This document shows, in pieces, positions 27,541-37,688 of a stretch of DNA of 64,000 nt. Every line of letters starts with the position of its first letter. The stretch's first letter is position 1. A program made the position numbers and the translations under genes. The notes below the pieces were generated by a model. That model had not been told where the DNA came from, did not search any database, and saw only the letters and a list, made by a program, of their open reading frames with translations. The stretch comes from Moritella sp. F3 (GTDB taxonomy: Bacteria > Pseudomonadota > Gammaproteobacteria > Enterobacterales > Moritellaceae): contig NZ_BLRL01000007.1 in assembly GCF_015082335.1 (NCBI RefSeq), forward strand, positions 131,333 through 195,332, in the 5' to 3' direction.

Positions 27541-27631
27541 CTATCAATATCGATCTATTAAGCTATTAATTTATTAAGTCATAAATAGATTAATGTATGG
27601 GGTTAGCTCTATAAGTTATAAATACTAAGAT

Positions 27632-27922
27632 TTATTCAACTACAGCTAAAATATCGGCTTCGCTCATGATTAAAACTTCTTTGCCATCAATCTTTTCAGC
27701 TTTAACGCCATAACCTTCACTAAAAATAACTGTATCGCCAACGCTAACTGCTAAAGGACGTACTTCACCGCTATCAATTAAGCGACCGTTACCAACAGCA
27801 ATAACTTCACCGCGAGTAGATAATGACGCTGATGCACCAGTAAGTACGATACCGCCTGCTGATTTAGTTTCTTGCTCTTGGCGACGAACGATCACACGAT
27901 CGTGTAGTGGACGAATTGTCAT
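27632..27922 (-). CDS. groES: Co-chaperonin GroES
   Basis: The 96-residue heptameric lid of the GroEL chamber. It starts [14 protein letters not shown], carries the mobile loop with the GroEL-binding GGIVLTGAS, and ends with DILAVVE. ATG 27922 is chosen over the earlier in-frame ATG at 27946, since AGGAG lies eight bases before it and all family members start here. It is the first gene of the operon, behind a sigma-32 type promoter. Confidence 0.98.
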   Translation of the reverse strand: MTIRPLHDRVIVRRQEQETKSAGGIVLTGASASLSTRGEVIAVGNGRLIDSGEVRPLAVSVGDTVIFSEGYGVKAEKIDGKEVLIMSEADILAVVE

Positions 27923-27997
27923 TTGAAGATCTCCTAAAGAATACATGTTACGAATATCAATGGTCGATTATTTACCGATACCATGACTATGGAGTAA

Positions 27998-28029
27998 TAT
28001 ATCGGGGCAACTGCTTTCCAACTCAAGGG
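27998..28029 (-). promoter_or_regulatory. Sigma-32 heat-shock promoter of groESL
   Basis: On the minus strand CCCTTGAG (28029-28022) and CCCCGATATA (28007-27998) are separated by 14 bases. This matches the heat-shock consensus CCCTTGAA-N13/15-CCCCATNTA in element sequence and spacing. The start of transcription should fall near 27990, giving a leader of about 70 nt before groES. Confidence 0.85.
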
Positions 28030-28249
28030 AAAAACTAAAAATAGTTAAGAAAATCACGCCTTGTAAGCAGGTTTCTAACGAGTTTTAGACTTGTCTCTAT
28101 AAACAGAAGTGTAAATGTCAGGTAAAACTACAATACAAGGCTGTTGGTTGACGAAGAAAAAGGTAAAATAGCCCGATAAAAACATCCACATTTATGTGAC
28201 ATGTTTTTATCCTCTTTAAAAGCACAACACGCAATGTTAGGTAATCGAA

Positions 28250-29650
28250 TTGAAAGATAAACACGGTCTGCTCTCAGCGCCCGTTTCTCAGGTAATGACA
28301 AAAATGGCTGTGCCTATGGGTTACGGTTTATTAGCCGTGCTTGGTTTTAGCTTAGTGGATACTTACTTTGTCAGCTTGCTGGGTACGCAGGCGTTAGCCG
28401 CGATCAGCTTTACTTTCCCAGTCACTTTTTTTGTCTCTGCGTTAGCAATGGGATTAGGTACTGGTTTATCTGCCTGCTTAGCGCGTTTATTAGGTCAAGG
28501 CCAGCACCAAGATGCTGCGCGCTTAACGTCTGACGGATTATTGTTAGCACTTACTACAGTGCTTATCGTTGCAGTATTAGGCATTAGTACTATTCAGCCA
28601 CTATTCAGGTTACTGGGTGCGAGTGATACCTTGATGGTCTATATCCAAGACTATATGTTCTACTGGTATGTCGCGATCCCCTTTCTTGTCATTCCGATGG
28701 TGGGTAATGCCGCTATTCGTGCGACGGGTGATACCAAAACCCCCAGTCGCGTGATGATCACAGCTGGCTTTATGAATGGCCTACTCGACCCATTATTAAT
28801 TTTTGGACTCGGTCCATTTCCTGAGCTAGGCGTGAAAGGCGCAGCGATTGCGTCAGGTCTGTCGTGGTTAATTACCTTTGCGGTGGCAATATACCTATTA
28901 CGTTATCGTGAGCAGTTGCTGCTATTAACGAAACCGAACCTTGCTAACATGCTTAAGAATTGGCGTAAAATTGCCGCGATTGGTATGCCAGCCTCGATAA
29001 CGAATATGCTTAGCCCTGTTAACAATGCCTTTGTCATGTGGCAATTGGCAGCGTTTAGCACAACAGCAGTCGCCGCTTACGGTGCAGGTACGCGTTTAGA
29101 GGCTATTTTATTAATTGGTATGATTGCGGTGAGTTCAATGCTAGCACCTTTCATCGCCCAAAATTCATCAGCCAATAAGCCACAACGTTGTTTAACAGCA
29201 ATCAGATTAGCGATCCGTTATTCGTTAATCTCACAACTGAGCATTTATCTACTGATTGCGCTAACAGCACCGTATATTGCCACTTTATTTAGTGATGACA
29301 GCGCAGTGATCACTCACTTATCTTTATACCTCTATATCATTCCAGCATCCTTTGCGATGCAAGGTATTATGATGGCGATAGCATCGAGTCTAAATGGCTT
29401 TAATCGCCCTATTTCAGCATTGAGCCTCAGTGTATTACGTTCACTGTTAATCATTAGCCTGTCGAGTATTGGCGGTTTTTACTATGGTGAGAAAGGCATC
29501 TTCGTTGGTATTGCCAGCGCCAATGTTTTAGTCGGTTTAGTAGCTTTATATTATGCCCAAAAATTACAGCTAGAATTACGCGATGAATTAAGCAAGCAAC
29601 GAGACAATGAATTAAGGGAGCAATTAAACAAATCACTCGATTCAGCTTAG
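28250..29650 (+). CDS. MATE-family efflux transporter
   Basis: A 466-residue multidrug and toxin extrusion (MATE) antiporter with about twelve membrane segments in two homologous halves. The first half has PMGYGLLAVLGFSLVDTYFVSLLGTQALAAISFTFPV, and the second half begins around GMPASITNMLSPVNNAFV. Such pumps export cationic drugs using Na+ or H+ gradients. The start is TTG 28250, with AGG eight bases upstream; no ATG fits better. The charged tail after the last helix (many Glu/Lys/Arg) is cytoplasmic. It sits between groESL and aspA, genes that are close in E. coli. Confidence 0.88.
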   Translation: MKDKHGLLSAPVSQVMTKMAVPMGYGLLAVLGFSLVDTYFVSLLGTQALAAISFTFPVTFFVSALAMGLGTGLSACLARLLGQGQHQDAARLTSDGLLLALTTVLIVAVLGISTIQPLFRLLGASDTLMVYIQDYMFYWYVAIPFLVIPMVGNAAIRATGDTKTPSRVMITAGFMNGLLDPLLIFGLGPFPELGVKGAAIASGLSWLITFAVAIYLLRYREQLLLLTKPNLANMLKNWRKIAAIGMPASITNMLSPVNNAFVMWQLAAFSTTAVAAYGAGTRLEAILLIGMIAVSSMLAPFIAQNSSANKPQRCLTAIRLAIRYSLISQLSIYLLIALTAPYIATLFSDDSAVITHLSLYLYIIPASFAMQGIMMAIASSLNGFNRPISALSLSVLRSLLIISLSSIGGFYYGEKGIFVGIASANVLVGLVALYYAQKLQLELRDELSKQRDNELREQLNKSLDSA

Positions 29651-29900
29651 CAGCATACATATTCATCAATTCCCCTGCGTTAATGGATCCCATCCTAAAT
29701 GCCAAATTTACAGCTCGAATATGCACTAATAATCCATCAAGCTTGCTGTATCTGAGGGCAAATAAAAATAAATTTAGTATTTTTAAAACTTTCTTTGCAA
29801 AGGTGATCTACGCCCGTTTTATCCTTTAAATACCACGTATTATCCGCTCATAAATTTTGAATTATCCCCCTACGTTTAGATAAAATAGCAGAGTGTACTA

Positions 29901-31352
29901 ATGACTGTATTAGCAACCGATTTTTCTCAAGAAACCCGCCTAGAAACTGACTTACTAGGTGTTAAAAAAATACCTGCGCAAGCGTACTACGGTATTCATA
30001 CATTACGCGCAATGGAAAACTTCTGCATCAGTAATGAGAAGATTGGTGACTGTCCCGAATTTGTACGCGGTATGGTAAAAACGAAAAAAGCAGCAGCATT
30101 AGCCAATGGTATTTTAGGAACTATTCCTGAAGACATCAGTGACGCGATCGTAAAAGCCTGTGACACGCTACTGGCAACGGACCATTTCTATAATCAATTC
30201 CCGATTGATGCGTTTCAAGGTGGTGCCGGTACATCAGTAAACATGAATACCAATGAAGTGATTGCTAATATCGCTTTAGAGCAAATGGGACACAGCAAAG
30301 GCGCTTATGCCCACATCAATCCCAACGATCATGTAAATAAAAGTCAAAGTACTAACGATGCCTACCCAACAGGCTTCCGTGTTGCCTTATTCGAACGTTC
30401 AAACGCTGTATTAACGGCGTTAACTTCATTAAGCGAAACCTTCTTAGTGAAATCCGAAGAGTTCAACGACGTATTAAAAATGGGTCGTACGCAATTACAA
30501 GACGCAGTACCGATGACATTAGGTCAAGAATTCCGTGCGTTTGGTATTACCTTAAAAGAAGAAATCAAAAGCATCAAACGTTGCCAAGAATTACTGCTTG
30601 AAATCAACTTAGGTGCAACAGCAATCGGGACTGGTTTAAACTCGCCAGTGGGCTATTCTGAACTAGCAATTGAAAAACTAGCTGAAATTACCGGCCATGC
30701 ATTTGTACCTGCAGAAGATTTAGTTGAAGCAACTTCTGACTGCGGCGCTTATGTGATGTTGTCGAGCGGATTAAAACGTTTAGCGGTAAAACTATCGAAG
30801 ATTTGTAACGATTTACGCCTACTTTCTTCAGGCCCCCGTACTGGCTTAAACGAAATCAATTTACCAGAAATGCAAGCAGGCTCATCAATCATGCCAGCTA
30901 AAGTAAACCCAGTTATTCCTGAAGTGGTTAATCAAGTGGCATTTAAAGTATGTGGTAACGACTTAACGATCACCATGGCTGCTGAAGCCGGTCAATTACA
31001 GTTAAACGTCATGGAACCTGTGATTGGACAATGCCTATTTGAATCATTGTCGTTATTAGAAAATGCCTGCTTCACACTAGAGGATAAATGTGTGAAAGGT
31101 ATTACGGCTAATCGCAAGGTATGCCTAGACTTCGTGTTAAATTCAATTGGTATCATCACTTACTTAAACCCTTTCATTGGTCATCATGAAGGCGATACAA
31201 TCGGTCGTATCTGTGCTGAAACAGGTAAGAGCGTACGTGAAGTTGTTCTAGCGAGAGGCTTATTGTCTGAAGCTGAATTAGATGAAATATTCTCGATTGA
31301 AAACTTAATGAATCCAAAATATACAGCGCAACGTTTCTCTAAAGCAGTTTAA
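29901..31352 (+). CDS. aspA: Aspartate ammonia-lyase
   Basis: Aspartase deaminates L-aspartate to fumarate and ammonium, feeding fumarate respiration and nitrogen supply. The 483-residue protein shows the fumarase/aspartase superfamily blocks: [17 protein letters not shown] near residue 110, [16 protein letters not shown] near 150 and the signature loop [15 protein letters not shown] near 330 with the catalytic Ser. Length and the QSTND form fit aspartase. It lies between groESL and fxsA as in E. coli, although a MATE gene and an RND operon have entered the block. Confidence 0.97.
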   Translation: MTVLATDFSQETRLETDLLGVKKIPAQAYYGIHTLRAMENFCISNEKIGDCPEFVRGMVKTKKAAALANGILGTIPEDISDAIVKACDTLLATDHFYNQFPIDAFQGGAGTSVNMNTNEVIANIALEQMGHSKGAYAHINPNDHVNKSQSTNDAYPTGFRVALFERSNAVLTALTSLSETFLVKSEEFNDVLKMGRTQLQDAVPMTLGQEFRAFGITLKEEIKSIKRCQELLLEINLGATAIGTGLNSPVGYSELAIEKLAEITGHAFVPAEDLVEATSDCGAYVMLSSGLKRLAVKLSKICNDLRLLSSGPRTGLNEINLPEMQAGSSIMPAKVNPVIPEVVNQVAFKVCGNDLTITMAAEAGQLQLNVMEPVIGQCLFESLSLLENACFTLEDKCVKGITANRKVCLDFVLNSIGIITYLNPFIGHHEGDTIGRICAETGKSVREVVLARGLLSEAELDEIFSIENLMNPKYTAQRFSKAV

Positions 31353-31394
31353 ATAAACAGCTAAGTTAACAGCCTAAACAAACCATTTTAATAT

Positions 31395-31437
31395 AAAAAT
31401 CCCCGTTACTGACCATGATAAGTAACGGGGATTTTTT
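31395..31437. terminator. Bidirectional terminator between aspA and the RND operon
   Basis: A perfect 16-bp stem AAAAATCCCCGTTACT/AGTAACGGGGATTTTT with a 10-nt loop has T-runs in both directions, ending aspA and the convergent efflux operon. Confidence 0.93.
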
Positions 31438-31458
31438 ATGCCTTAAACAATCTTATGA

Positions 31459-34400
31459 CTATGCTGCGACCGCTGTCACTTCAAAGGGTTTCTTACGACT
31501 CATTAATACGAAGATTGCCGGTACAAAGTAAAACGATAATAACGTCGTTAGTACCGTACCACCGGCGATAGCTATCGCAAATGGCGGCCAGAAACCACCA
31601 CCCGCTAAGATAAGCGGTAAGAAACCACCCACAGTCGTGATCGTCGTCGAGGTAATATGCCGAGTACAACTGGTGATAGCATTAATGATCGCGTCCGTAT
31701 CGCCCGCCACTGCTTTAGGATCTGATTTTAATTCCGCCAGAATCACAATCGCGGCATTAATTGCTAGCCCCATTAGCCCGAGTAAACCAATAATCACGGT
31801 AAAGCCAAACGGGTAATTAAACACATATACACTCAGTAGCCCTAAACCCACCGACTGGATAGCAGATAAGACTATGACGCCACCCAAACGGAATGAGTTA
31901 AATGACAGCACAACGATAATAATCAGCAACATCATGATCACACCGACACTGGCTAACAAATTCCCCACAGCATCATTACGTTTAGCAGATTCACCACCAA
32001 ACTCCATACGATAACCCGGCGGTAAGACAAAATTTTCACTCGCTAAACGCGCAGAAAAATCACTCAGCACAGTTGACGGTAATATCCCGGACACTAAATA
32101 CCCTTCAACCGTATTAACCCGCACGCCATCTCGGTGTGGGATTGCGCCACGGCTTGGCATTAATGCTAACTCCGTTAATGCCACCAGCGGAATGCTTGCT
32201 TGTGATTGCGGCGAACTCAGGCTGATATTCGCTAAGTCAGATAAGCTACTGCGCTCATCATTGGCAATCCGTACACGAACAGGGATTGATTCAGTGCCCT
32301 CGATAATCGAACCATTCACTGTGCCATGCAGTGTCGATTGTAATTGTGTCGCGACATCCGTCAGCGTTAAACCGGCTAACTGGCTTACATCTTCATTAAT
32401 TTTAAGCCATATTTTTGGTAATCCTGGTTGAATCGTAGCGCGTGTATGGATGACGTTTTCGGTGCCAATTAATATCCGTCTCGCTTCATCACCCAAACTT
32501 TTTAAGGTATCTAAGTTAGGACCAAAAAGTCGTAATTCGATCGGCGCTCTAAACGGAGGCCCTTGTTCTAACTTACGCACTAATATCTGTGCTTCTGGGA
32601 TCGCATCATCCAACAGTATTTGCAATGCCGGGATCAGCTCATTAACACGTTGGAAGCTATCACCAGTGACCATAGCTTGGGCATAATACTGGGCACCATC
32701 TTTATTCGGCATCAAGTTATAATAAAACGACGGGGCATTGTTACCAATAAACCAACGTACTTTGCTGATCCCTTGCTGCTGGGCTAACAAATCACTAATG
32801 GTTTTGGTCATGGCCTCAGTGGCAATAATACTGGTTTGCACTGGCATGAATAGTTCGATATGAAACATGTCTCGATCTGATGCCGGAAAGAACTGTTCAT
32901 CTAAATGTTTCGCCAGTATAAAACCACTCAGCGGTAAGATGAACACCAAACCAATACTGAGTTTCGGCCTGGCTAATACCAATACCAAGGATTGGCGGAA
33001 AGCCTTAGCTAACCCCGCTAATTCAATGCCGTTATTATACCAAGTCGTAGGCTTTGCTGATTCACCTTCAGCATTACCCGTCAAGAACTGCCCTGATAAA
33101 CCAGCAACAATGGTATGTGAAACCAAGTACGAACCGATTAACGCAAAGATCACGCTTAACGCAATACCACTGACGAACTCACCCGATGGACCAGGCATCA
33201 TCACTATCGGCATAAAGGCCAATATCGTAGTTAATGTCGAGCCTAATAGCGGTAACCATAAATGTTTAATTGCGCCTTGTACTGCAACGCTCGCACTTAA
33301 GCCTTGCTGACGACGTTTTTGGATAGTATCCGCCATAACAATGGCGTTATCCACCATAATGCCCAGTGCCACCACTAAACCCGTTACCGACATTTGATGA
33401 ATAGGTAAACCGTAATAGTTCATCACGGTCAGGGTAAACAATACGGTTAACGGTAATGACAAGGTGACAATTAATGCGGCGCGCCAACCTAGAGTCACTA
33501 ACAGCACCACAGCAATAATGGAGAAACCAATCAAAATGTTATCAACCAAATCTTGCAAACGATCCTCTGTATATTGGGATTGATCAAACAACACTTCGGT
33601 GGTTAATGAAGCTGGCAGTTGTTGCTTAAATCCAGCCACGACCTTATCAACTTCCGCACTCCACTTATCAATTCGCAAATCAGGTAACATGCGCGTCGAT
33701 ACCACCACCGCATATTGACCATCAACAAGGGCAATTTCTTGCGCTGGCCACTGTAGTTTTTTACTGATCTGAGCAATATCACCGAGTCGTACCACTCCCC
33801 CTTTACTGTCATTGAGTAATGGGATCTGGCGGATCCGATCGACAGAATCAAACGATCCAGCGACTTCAATCTGCATTTGATTGTAATCATTAATGATATT
33901 ACCAGCAGATATTTTAGCATCTGCCGCTAAAATAATATTGGAAATAGCTTGTGTCGACAACGACAGATTCGCCGCTAAATGTTTATCTATTTCCACCAAT
34001 ATTTGTTCTTCGCCACGACCAAACAAACTGACAATATCGGTGCCGGAAATTACCTTTAATTGATTCTGTAATTCTTTACCGTAACGTCCTAAGGTAGTTA
34101 AATCAACAGCGCTATCACCTTGCCATTTTACCGCAATTAATTGCGTATAAGCATAACCACGATCATCTTCTAATCGTGGTGCTACCGCCGATGGAGGCAG
34201 CTCACCTGTGACATCGTTCAGCAGATCTCGCACTCGTGACCAAACAGGCACAGGATCATAGTTATTGTCATGTAACTCTAACTGTACAATTGAAATACCA
34301 GCTCGAGAGGTAGACGTAATACGTTTAATATCAGCGAGTTTACGTAGTTTCTGCTCTATTTTCTCCGTCACTAAAGCTTCGACACGTTCAGCGCTAGCGC

Positions 34401-34551
34401 CAGGTAACATGGTCAACACACTCGCATTTCGATTGGTGATCCGAGGATCCTCCGTGCGTGGTAGTGTTGCTAATGAACCGAGACCTGCCACGATCAGTAA
34501 AATAATCAGCAGTGCCATCAGGCGGTTATTTTCCGTAAACGCCTTGATCAT
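31459..34551 (-). CDS. RND-family efflux pump permease
   Basis: A 1030-residue inner-membrane resistance-nodulation-division transporter with twelve predicted membrane segments and two large periplasmic loops. The N-terminus has ATLPRTEDPRI and the porter-domain start MLPGASAERVEALVTEKIEQ. The TM4 region GLVVALGIMVDNAIVMADT contains the Asp expected for proton relay. The sequence is closer to the single-partner AcrB-like group that works with a lipoprotein adaptor than to AcrB itself. Its start overlaps the stop of the adaptor gene by four bases, so the two are translationally coupled. No outer-membrane channel is encoded here, so TolC probably serves. Confidence 0.92.
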   Translation of the reverse strand: MIKAFTENNRLMALLIILLIVAGLGSLATLPRTEDPRITNRNASVLTMLPGASAERVEALVTEKIEQKLRKLADIKRITSTSRAGISIVQLELHDNNYDPVPVWSRVRDLLNDVTGELPPSAVAPRLEDDRGYAYTQLIAVKWQGDSAVDLTTLGRYGKELQNQLKVISGTDIVSLFGRGEEQILVEIDKHLAANLSLSTQAISNIILAADAKISAGNIINDYNQMQIEVAGSFDSVDRIRQIPLLNDSKGGVVRLGDIAQISKKLQWPAQEIALVDGQYAVVVSTRMLPDLRIDKWSAEVDKVVAGFKQQLPASLTTEVLFDQSQYTEDRLQDLVDNILIGFSIIAVVLLVTLGWRAALIVTLSLPLTVLFTLTVMNYYGLPIHQMSVTGLVVALGIMVDNAIVMADTIQKRRQQGLSASVAVQGAIKHLWLPLLGSTLTTILAFMPIVMMPGPSGEFVSGIALSVIFALIGSYLVSHTIVAGLSGQFLTGNAEGESAKPTTWYNNGIELAGLAKAFRQSLVLVLARPKLSIGLVFILPLSGFILAKHLDEQFFPASDRDMFHIELFMPVQTSIIATEAMTKTISDLLAQQQGISKVRWFIGNNAPSFYYNLMPNKDGAQYYAQAMVTGDSFQRVNELIPALQILLDDAIPEAQILVRKLEQGPPFRAPIELRLFGPNLDTLKSLGDEARRILIGTENVIHTRATIQPGLPKIWLKINEDVSQLAGLTLTDVATQLQSTLHGTVNGSIIEGTESIPVRVRIANDERSSLSDLANISLSSPQSQASIPLVALTELALMPSRGAIPHRDGVRVNTVEGYLVSGILPSTVLSDFSARLASENFVLPPGYRMEFGGESAKRNDAVGNLLASVGVIMMLLIIIVVLSFNSFRLGGVIVLSAIQSVGLGLLSVYVFNYPFGFTVIIGLLGLMGLAINAAIVILAELKSDPKAVAGDTDAIINAITSCTRHITSTTITTVGGFLPLILAGGGFWPPFAIAIAGGTVLTTLLSFYFVPAIFVLMSRKKPFEVTAVAA

Positions 34552-35756
34552 AATTGATTCTCCAAGCCATTTTTATCTACGGCTTGATTAGCAAACGCTT
34601 GCTGATGACTTACCGTGACTTTTTGCCCTGGCACGAAGCGATGAATACCGGTATTTACATATGCCTGATTACTCTTCAAGTCACCTTGCACATAAGCCGC
34701 GGTTTCAGTGGCATGTAATATTGTCACTGTGGTGCTTTTTAATTGGAATAACGCAGGATTATCTACTGTCGTATTTTTAAGATCTCGTTGTACTAGATCT
34801 TGATCTAAGGTGTAGATGTTCCACATTCCACGTACACCATCAGTAATAGCACTTAATGGGATCCAATAACCCACTTGCTGATATTCTTGAGACAGAGCAA
34901 GGTAAGCCAATTGACCGTTATAAACTGCGCTATTATCTGCTAATGCAAAACGCAGGCTAATAGTTCGCGTCACGGTGTCCACTTCATTGCCCATGCTCAG
35001 TAAGCGTACCGGATAATTAACACCTGCGATCTCCACCTGATGATCCTTACCTTTCAGTTGACGGATAAAGCTTGCAGGTACACCAATAGTAACTTCAGAA
35101 GCACCTGTTTGTAGCAATCGGAATGCTGTGGCGCCAGCAGCAATCACTTCACCTTGCGCAATTTGGCGACTGCTGACAATGCCATCAAACGGGGCTAATA
35201 ACTTCGATTTATCAATACGATATTGACTTGCTTCCAGTGACGATAAGGTACTGCGGATATTGGCAGTAATAACACGTTTTTTCGACGTCAATTCATCAAT
35301 GTTCTGTTCCGATGTAAAACCACGTTTACTTAGCGAACTTAAGCGCTTTAAATTGGCTTCGATCAAATCAAATTCGGCTTCAGCTTGCTGCAATTGCGCT
35401 TCAAGTTGATTGCGCTCTATTAATAGTAACTGAGTGTTAAGCTCTGCTAGCAATTGACCCTTTTTAACTTGCTGGCCTTCAATCACATGCAAGGTTTTAA
35501 TAATTCCCGCAAATTCGAAACCTAAGTTAGCATCTTGTTTGGCAATAACCTTACCAACAAACTTATTTTCAACCTGATAACTGTCTTGTTGAGTTAAATG
35601 CTCACTGCTCGCCTGTAAATACTGTGACGCGACCTGCGTTTCATCAGCAACAACCTCACTACACGCTTGTAGTGTAAGCATAATTAGCAATATACTTATC
35701 CATTGTGCTGCTTTTATATGCGACACTGAGAAGTAACTCTTTCTAAACATAATCAT
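34548..35756 (-). CDS. RND efflux periplasmic adaptor lipoprotein
   Basis: A 402-residue membrane-fusion protein that bridges the RND pump to an outer-membrane channel. The signal sequence ends in the lipobox LTLQA-Cys32. A barrel-sandwich half (FAGIIKTLHVIEGQQVKKGQLLAEL) is followed by a coiled-coil hairpin at about residues 120-190 and the second lipoyl half (LLAPFDGIVSSRQIAQGEVI), then beta-barrel domains. Met1 or Met3 may start it. It is the first gene of a two-gene operon, divergent from a TetR-family gene with two operator-like dyads between. Confidence 0.92.
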   Translation of the reverse strand: MIMFRKSYFSVSHIKAAQWISILLIMLTLQACSEVVADETQVASQYLQASSEHLTQQDSYQVENKFVGKVIAKQDANLGFEFAGIIKTLHVIEGQQVKKGQLLAELNTQLLLIERNQLEAQLQQAEAEFDLIEANLKRLSSLSKRGFTSEQNIDELTSKKRVITANIRSTLSSLEASQYRIDKSKLLAPFDGIVSSRQIAQGEVIAAGATAFRLLQTGASEVTIGVPASFIRQLKGKDHQVEIAGVNYPVRLLSMGNEVDTVTRTISLRFALADNSAVYNGQLAYLALSQEYQQVGYWIPLSAITDGVRGMWNIYTLDQDLVQRDLKNTTVDNPALFQLKSTTVTILHATETAAYVQGDLKSNQAYVNTGIHRFVPGQKVTVSHQQAFANQAVDKNGLENQL

Positions 35757-35811
35757 TATCCCTTTTTTACGTTCTATTCAACGTAACCCTTTTGTTTCGG
35801 CTTTTTATAAA

Positions 35812-35829
35812 CTAGACTCAATAGTCTAG
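35812..35829. promoter_or_regulatory. TetR-type operator 1 (RND/tetR intergenic)
   Basis: A perfect dyad CTAGAC-N6-GTCTAG lies in the 184-bp region between the divergent efflux operon and its TetR-family gene. A second, slightly degenerate copy is centred exactly 40 bp away. Confidence 0.72.
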
Positions 35830-35851
35830 GCACAACGATAGCAGAATCAAA

Positions 35852-35869
35852 CTAGACCGTACAGTCCAT
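35852..35869. promoter_or_regulatory. TetR-type operator 2 (RND/tetR intergenic)
   Basis: CTAGAC-N6-GTCCAT keeps one full arm and most of the other arm of operator 1. The 40-bp centre distance is close to four helical turns, which would put two repressor dimers on the same DNA face. Confidence 0.62.
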
Positions 35870-35940
35870 TTAATATTAATTAACATATAAGAAACATTTT
35901 ATTGCAGCAGTGTATCTTCAATTATTAACGGTATGAATAG

Positions 35941-36555
35941 ATGAGCAAACCAAGAACAAAGAGTGAATTAAAGCGAAATCAAATACTTGACGCGGCAACA
36001 TTGCAGTTTACCCAGCATGGTTATGCAGCGACCAGCATGGATCACATTGCTAAACTAGCCGGTGTATCGAAACAAACTGTCTATAGCCACTTCGGTAATA
36101 AAGATGAGCTATTTATTACCGCCATCAGTTATAAATGCGAATTATTAGGCGTAAGCGAATTATTACCCGAGAATCTAGGGCCTGTTGAATCAACCTTAAC
36201 CTTATTCGCCCAAGGCTTTTTTTCCATGATCACATCAGCTGACTCCATGGCTGTACATCGGACCTGCGCAGCAGAGTGTGTTGCCCATCCGCATTTATCT
36301 CGGTTGTTTTTTGAAGCCGGTCCGCTGTTTGTTATCGATAAATTAGCGAACTGCTTAGCCGAGTACCATCGTCGTGGCGAGCTAGATATCGAAGACTGCC
36401 GTGAAGCAGCAATTCAGCTCTTGGCTATGATTAAAGGTGAACAATGGACGCGATTAGAATTTAATATTGAAGAGTCGTTATCGGAGCAGGAAATTAACCA
36501 TTATTTACAACGTTCTGTACGCCTGTTTGTGCGCGGTTATCAAAGCTTAGGTTAA
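35941..36555 (+). CDS. TetR/AcrR-family regulator of the RND operon
   Basis: A 204-residue TetR-family repressor with its HTH at about residues 28-60 (TSMDHIAKLAGVSKQTVYSHFGNKDELF). The ligand domain resembles the AefR-type C-terminal domain (HRTCAAECVAHPHLSRLFFEAGP). It is divergent from the efflux adaptor gene and separated from it by the two dyads at 35812-35869. It is therefore the likely local repressor of both transcripts. The inducer is unknown, presumably a pump substrate. Confidence 0.9.
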   Translation: MSKPRTKSELKRNQILDAATLQFTQHGYAATSMDHIAKLAGVSKQTVYSHFGNKDELFITAISYKCELLGVSELLPENLGPVESTLTLFAQGFFSMITSADSMAVHRTCAAECVAHPHLSRLFFEAGPLFVIDKLANCLAEYHRRGELDIEDCREAAIQLLAMIKGEQWTRLEFNIEESLSEQEINHYLQRSVRLFVRGYQSLG

Positions 36556-36592
36556 AGGCTAAGTTTTCGTTCGAGTAAAAAAACAAATAATC

Positions 36593-36631
36593 AGGGTTAT
36601 GCAGTATAACTATATAGATGAGCATAACCCT
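36593..36631. terminator. Hairpin between tetR and cobA
   Basis: AGGGTTATGC pairs with GCATAACCCT across a 19-nt loop. On the minus strand a stretch rich in T follows after a few bases, so it may end cobA weakly. Confidence 0.55.
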
Positions 36632-36652
36632 ACTTGTGACTTTTCAACCACG

Positions 36653-37456
36653 CTATGCACTCGTATTAAGCGTGGCACTAAACCAATCTAGTTTGCTGGC
36701 TAACTGCGTTACCCCACCAATAATAATCAATGAAGGACTTTCAGCTTGCGCGGCAAGATCGCCAAGATCTTTCAACGATCCTTTTAAAGTACGCTGCTGT
36801 TTACTCGTCCCCTTCTCTACAATGGCCACTGGCATATCAGCATCCATACCGTGTTCAATAAGATTACTCGCAATACCACTACTTTGGGTTAAACCCATGT
36901 AAAACACTAACGTATTGGTGGATTTTCCGAGTAACGCCCAATCGAGCTGATGAGCATCATCTTTTAAGTGTCCGGTAATAAACTGCACACCTTGGGTATA
37001 ATCACGATGTGTTAATGGGATCCCTGCGTAAGCAGCACAGCCTGATGCAGCAGTGATACCCGGTACAACTTCAAACGGAATATTAAACGGTAATAAGGCT
37101 TCAAGCTCTTCGCCCCCACGACCAAAGATAAACGGATCGCCACCTTTAAGACGGATAACTTGTTTACCCTGTAAGGCGAGTTTAACCAGTAGATCGTTTA
37201 TTCCGCTTTGTGGAACACAATGGTATCCCGCTTGTTTACCGACAAAAAAACATTCCGCATCGGGATGAATTAACGCGATTATCTCATCGGATACTAAGCG
37301 GTCATGTACAACCACTTCAGCTTGTTGTAATAAGCGTAATGCTTTAATGGTTAATAAGTCCGGATCACCAGGACCCGAACCGACTAAAATCACTTTCCCT
37401 GTATGACTTACGGCCTGTAGCTCATTTATTGCTGTTAGTATTGTTTGTCCGGTCAT
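36653..37456 (-). CDS. cobA: Uroporphyrinogen-III C-methyltransferase
   Basis: A 267-residue SAM-dependent enzyme that methylates uroporphyrinogen III at C2 and C7 to precorrin-2, the branch toward siroheme (and cobalamin). Family blocks are [16 protein letters not shown] at the N-terminus, [26 protein letters not shown] in the middle and [22 protein letters not shown]. It is the stand-alone SUMT, without the CysG oxidase/chelatase domain, so that function must be elsewhere. ATG 37456 with AAGGA seven bases before it is preferred over the frame opening at 37498. Confidence 0.94.
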   Translation of the reverse strand: MTGQTILTAINELQAVSHTGKVILVGSGPGDPDLLTIKALRLLQQAEVVVHDRLVSDEIIALIHPDAECFFVGKQAGYHCVPQSGINDLLVKLALQGKQVIRLKGGDPFIFGRGGEELEALLPFNIPFEVVPGITAASGCAAYAGIPLTHRDYTQGVQFITGHLKDDAHQLDWALLGKSTNTLVFYMGLTQSSGIASNLIEHGMDADMPVAIVEKGTSKQQRTLKGSLKDLGDLAAQAESPSLIIIGGVTQLASKLDWFSATLNTSA

Positions 37457-37635
37457 TTGTATATCCTTAGCTACTACGCCAGCCATCACGGCCAGCAACT
37501 ATTTACAGTGTTTTATACAAGAGTTTCCTATAAGAGCTTCATGTCACTGTTTTTATATACCTCATAAATACCATAGCTAGATAAAGCTTACCAATAGCGG
37601 AGTAGTATAAGTTATACCAAGCGCAGCAAGATCAA

Positions 37636-37665
37636 AAAAGGCGCGATCTTTCGACCGCGCCTTTT
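37636..37665 (-). terminator. Terminator of fxsA
   Basis: The stem AAAAGGCGCG/CGCGCCTTTT with a 10-nt loop is followed on the minus strand by T residues, 24 bases after the fxsA stop. Confidence 0.88.
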
Positions 37666-37688
37666 AGCATATATTCATTTATCGATTA

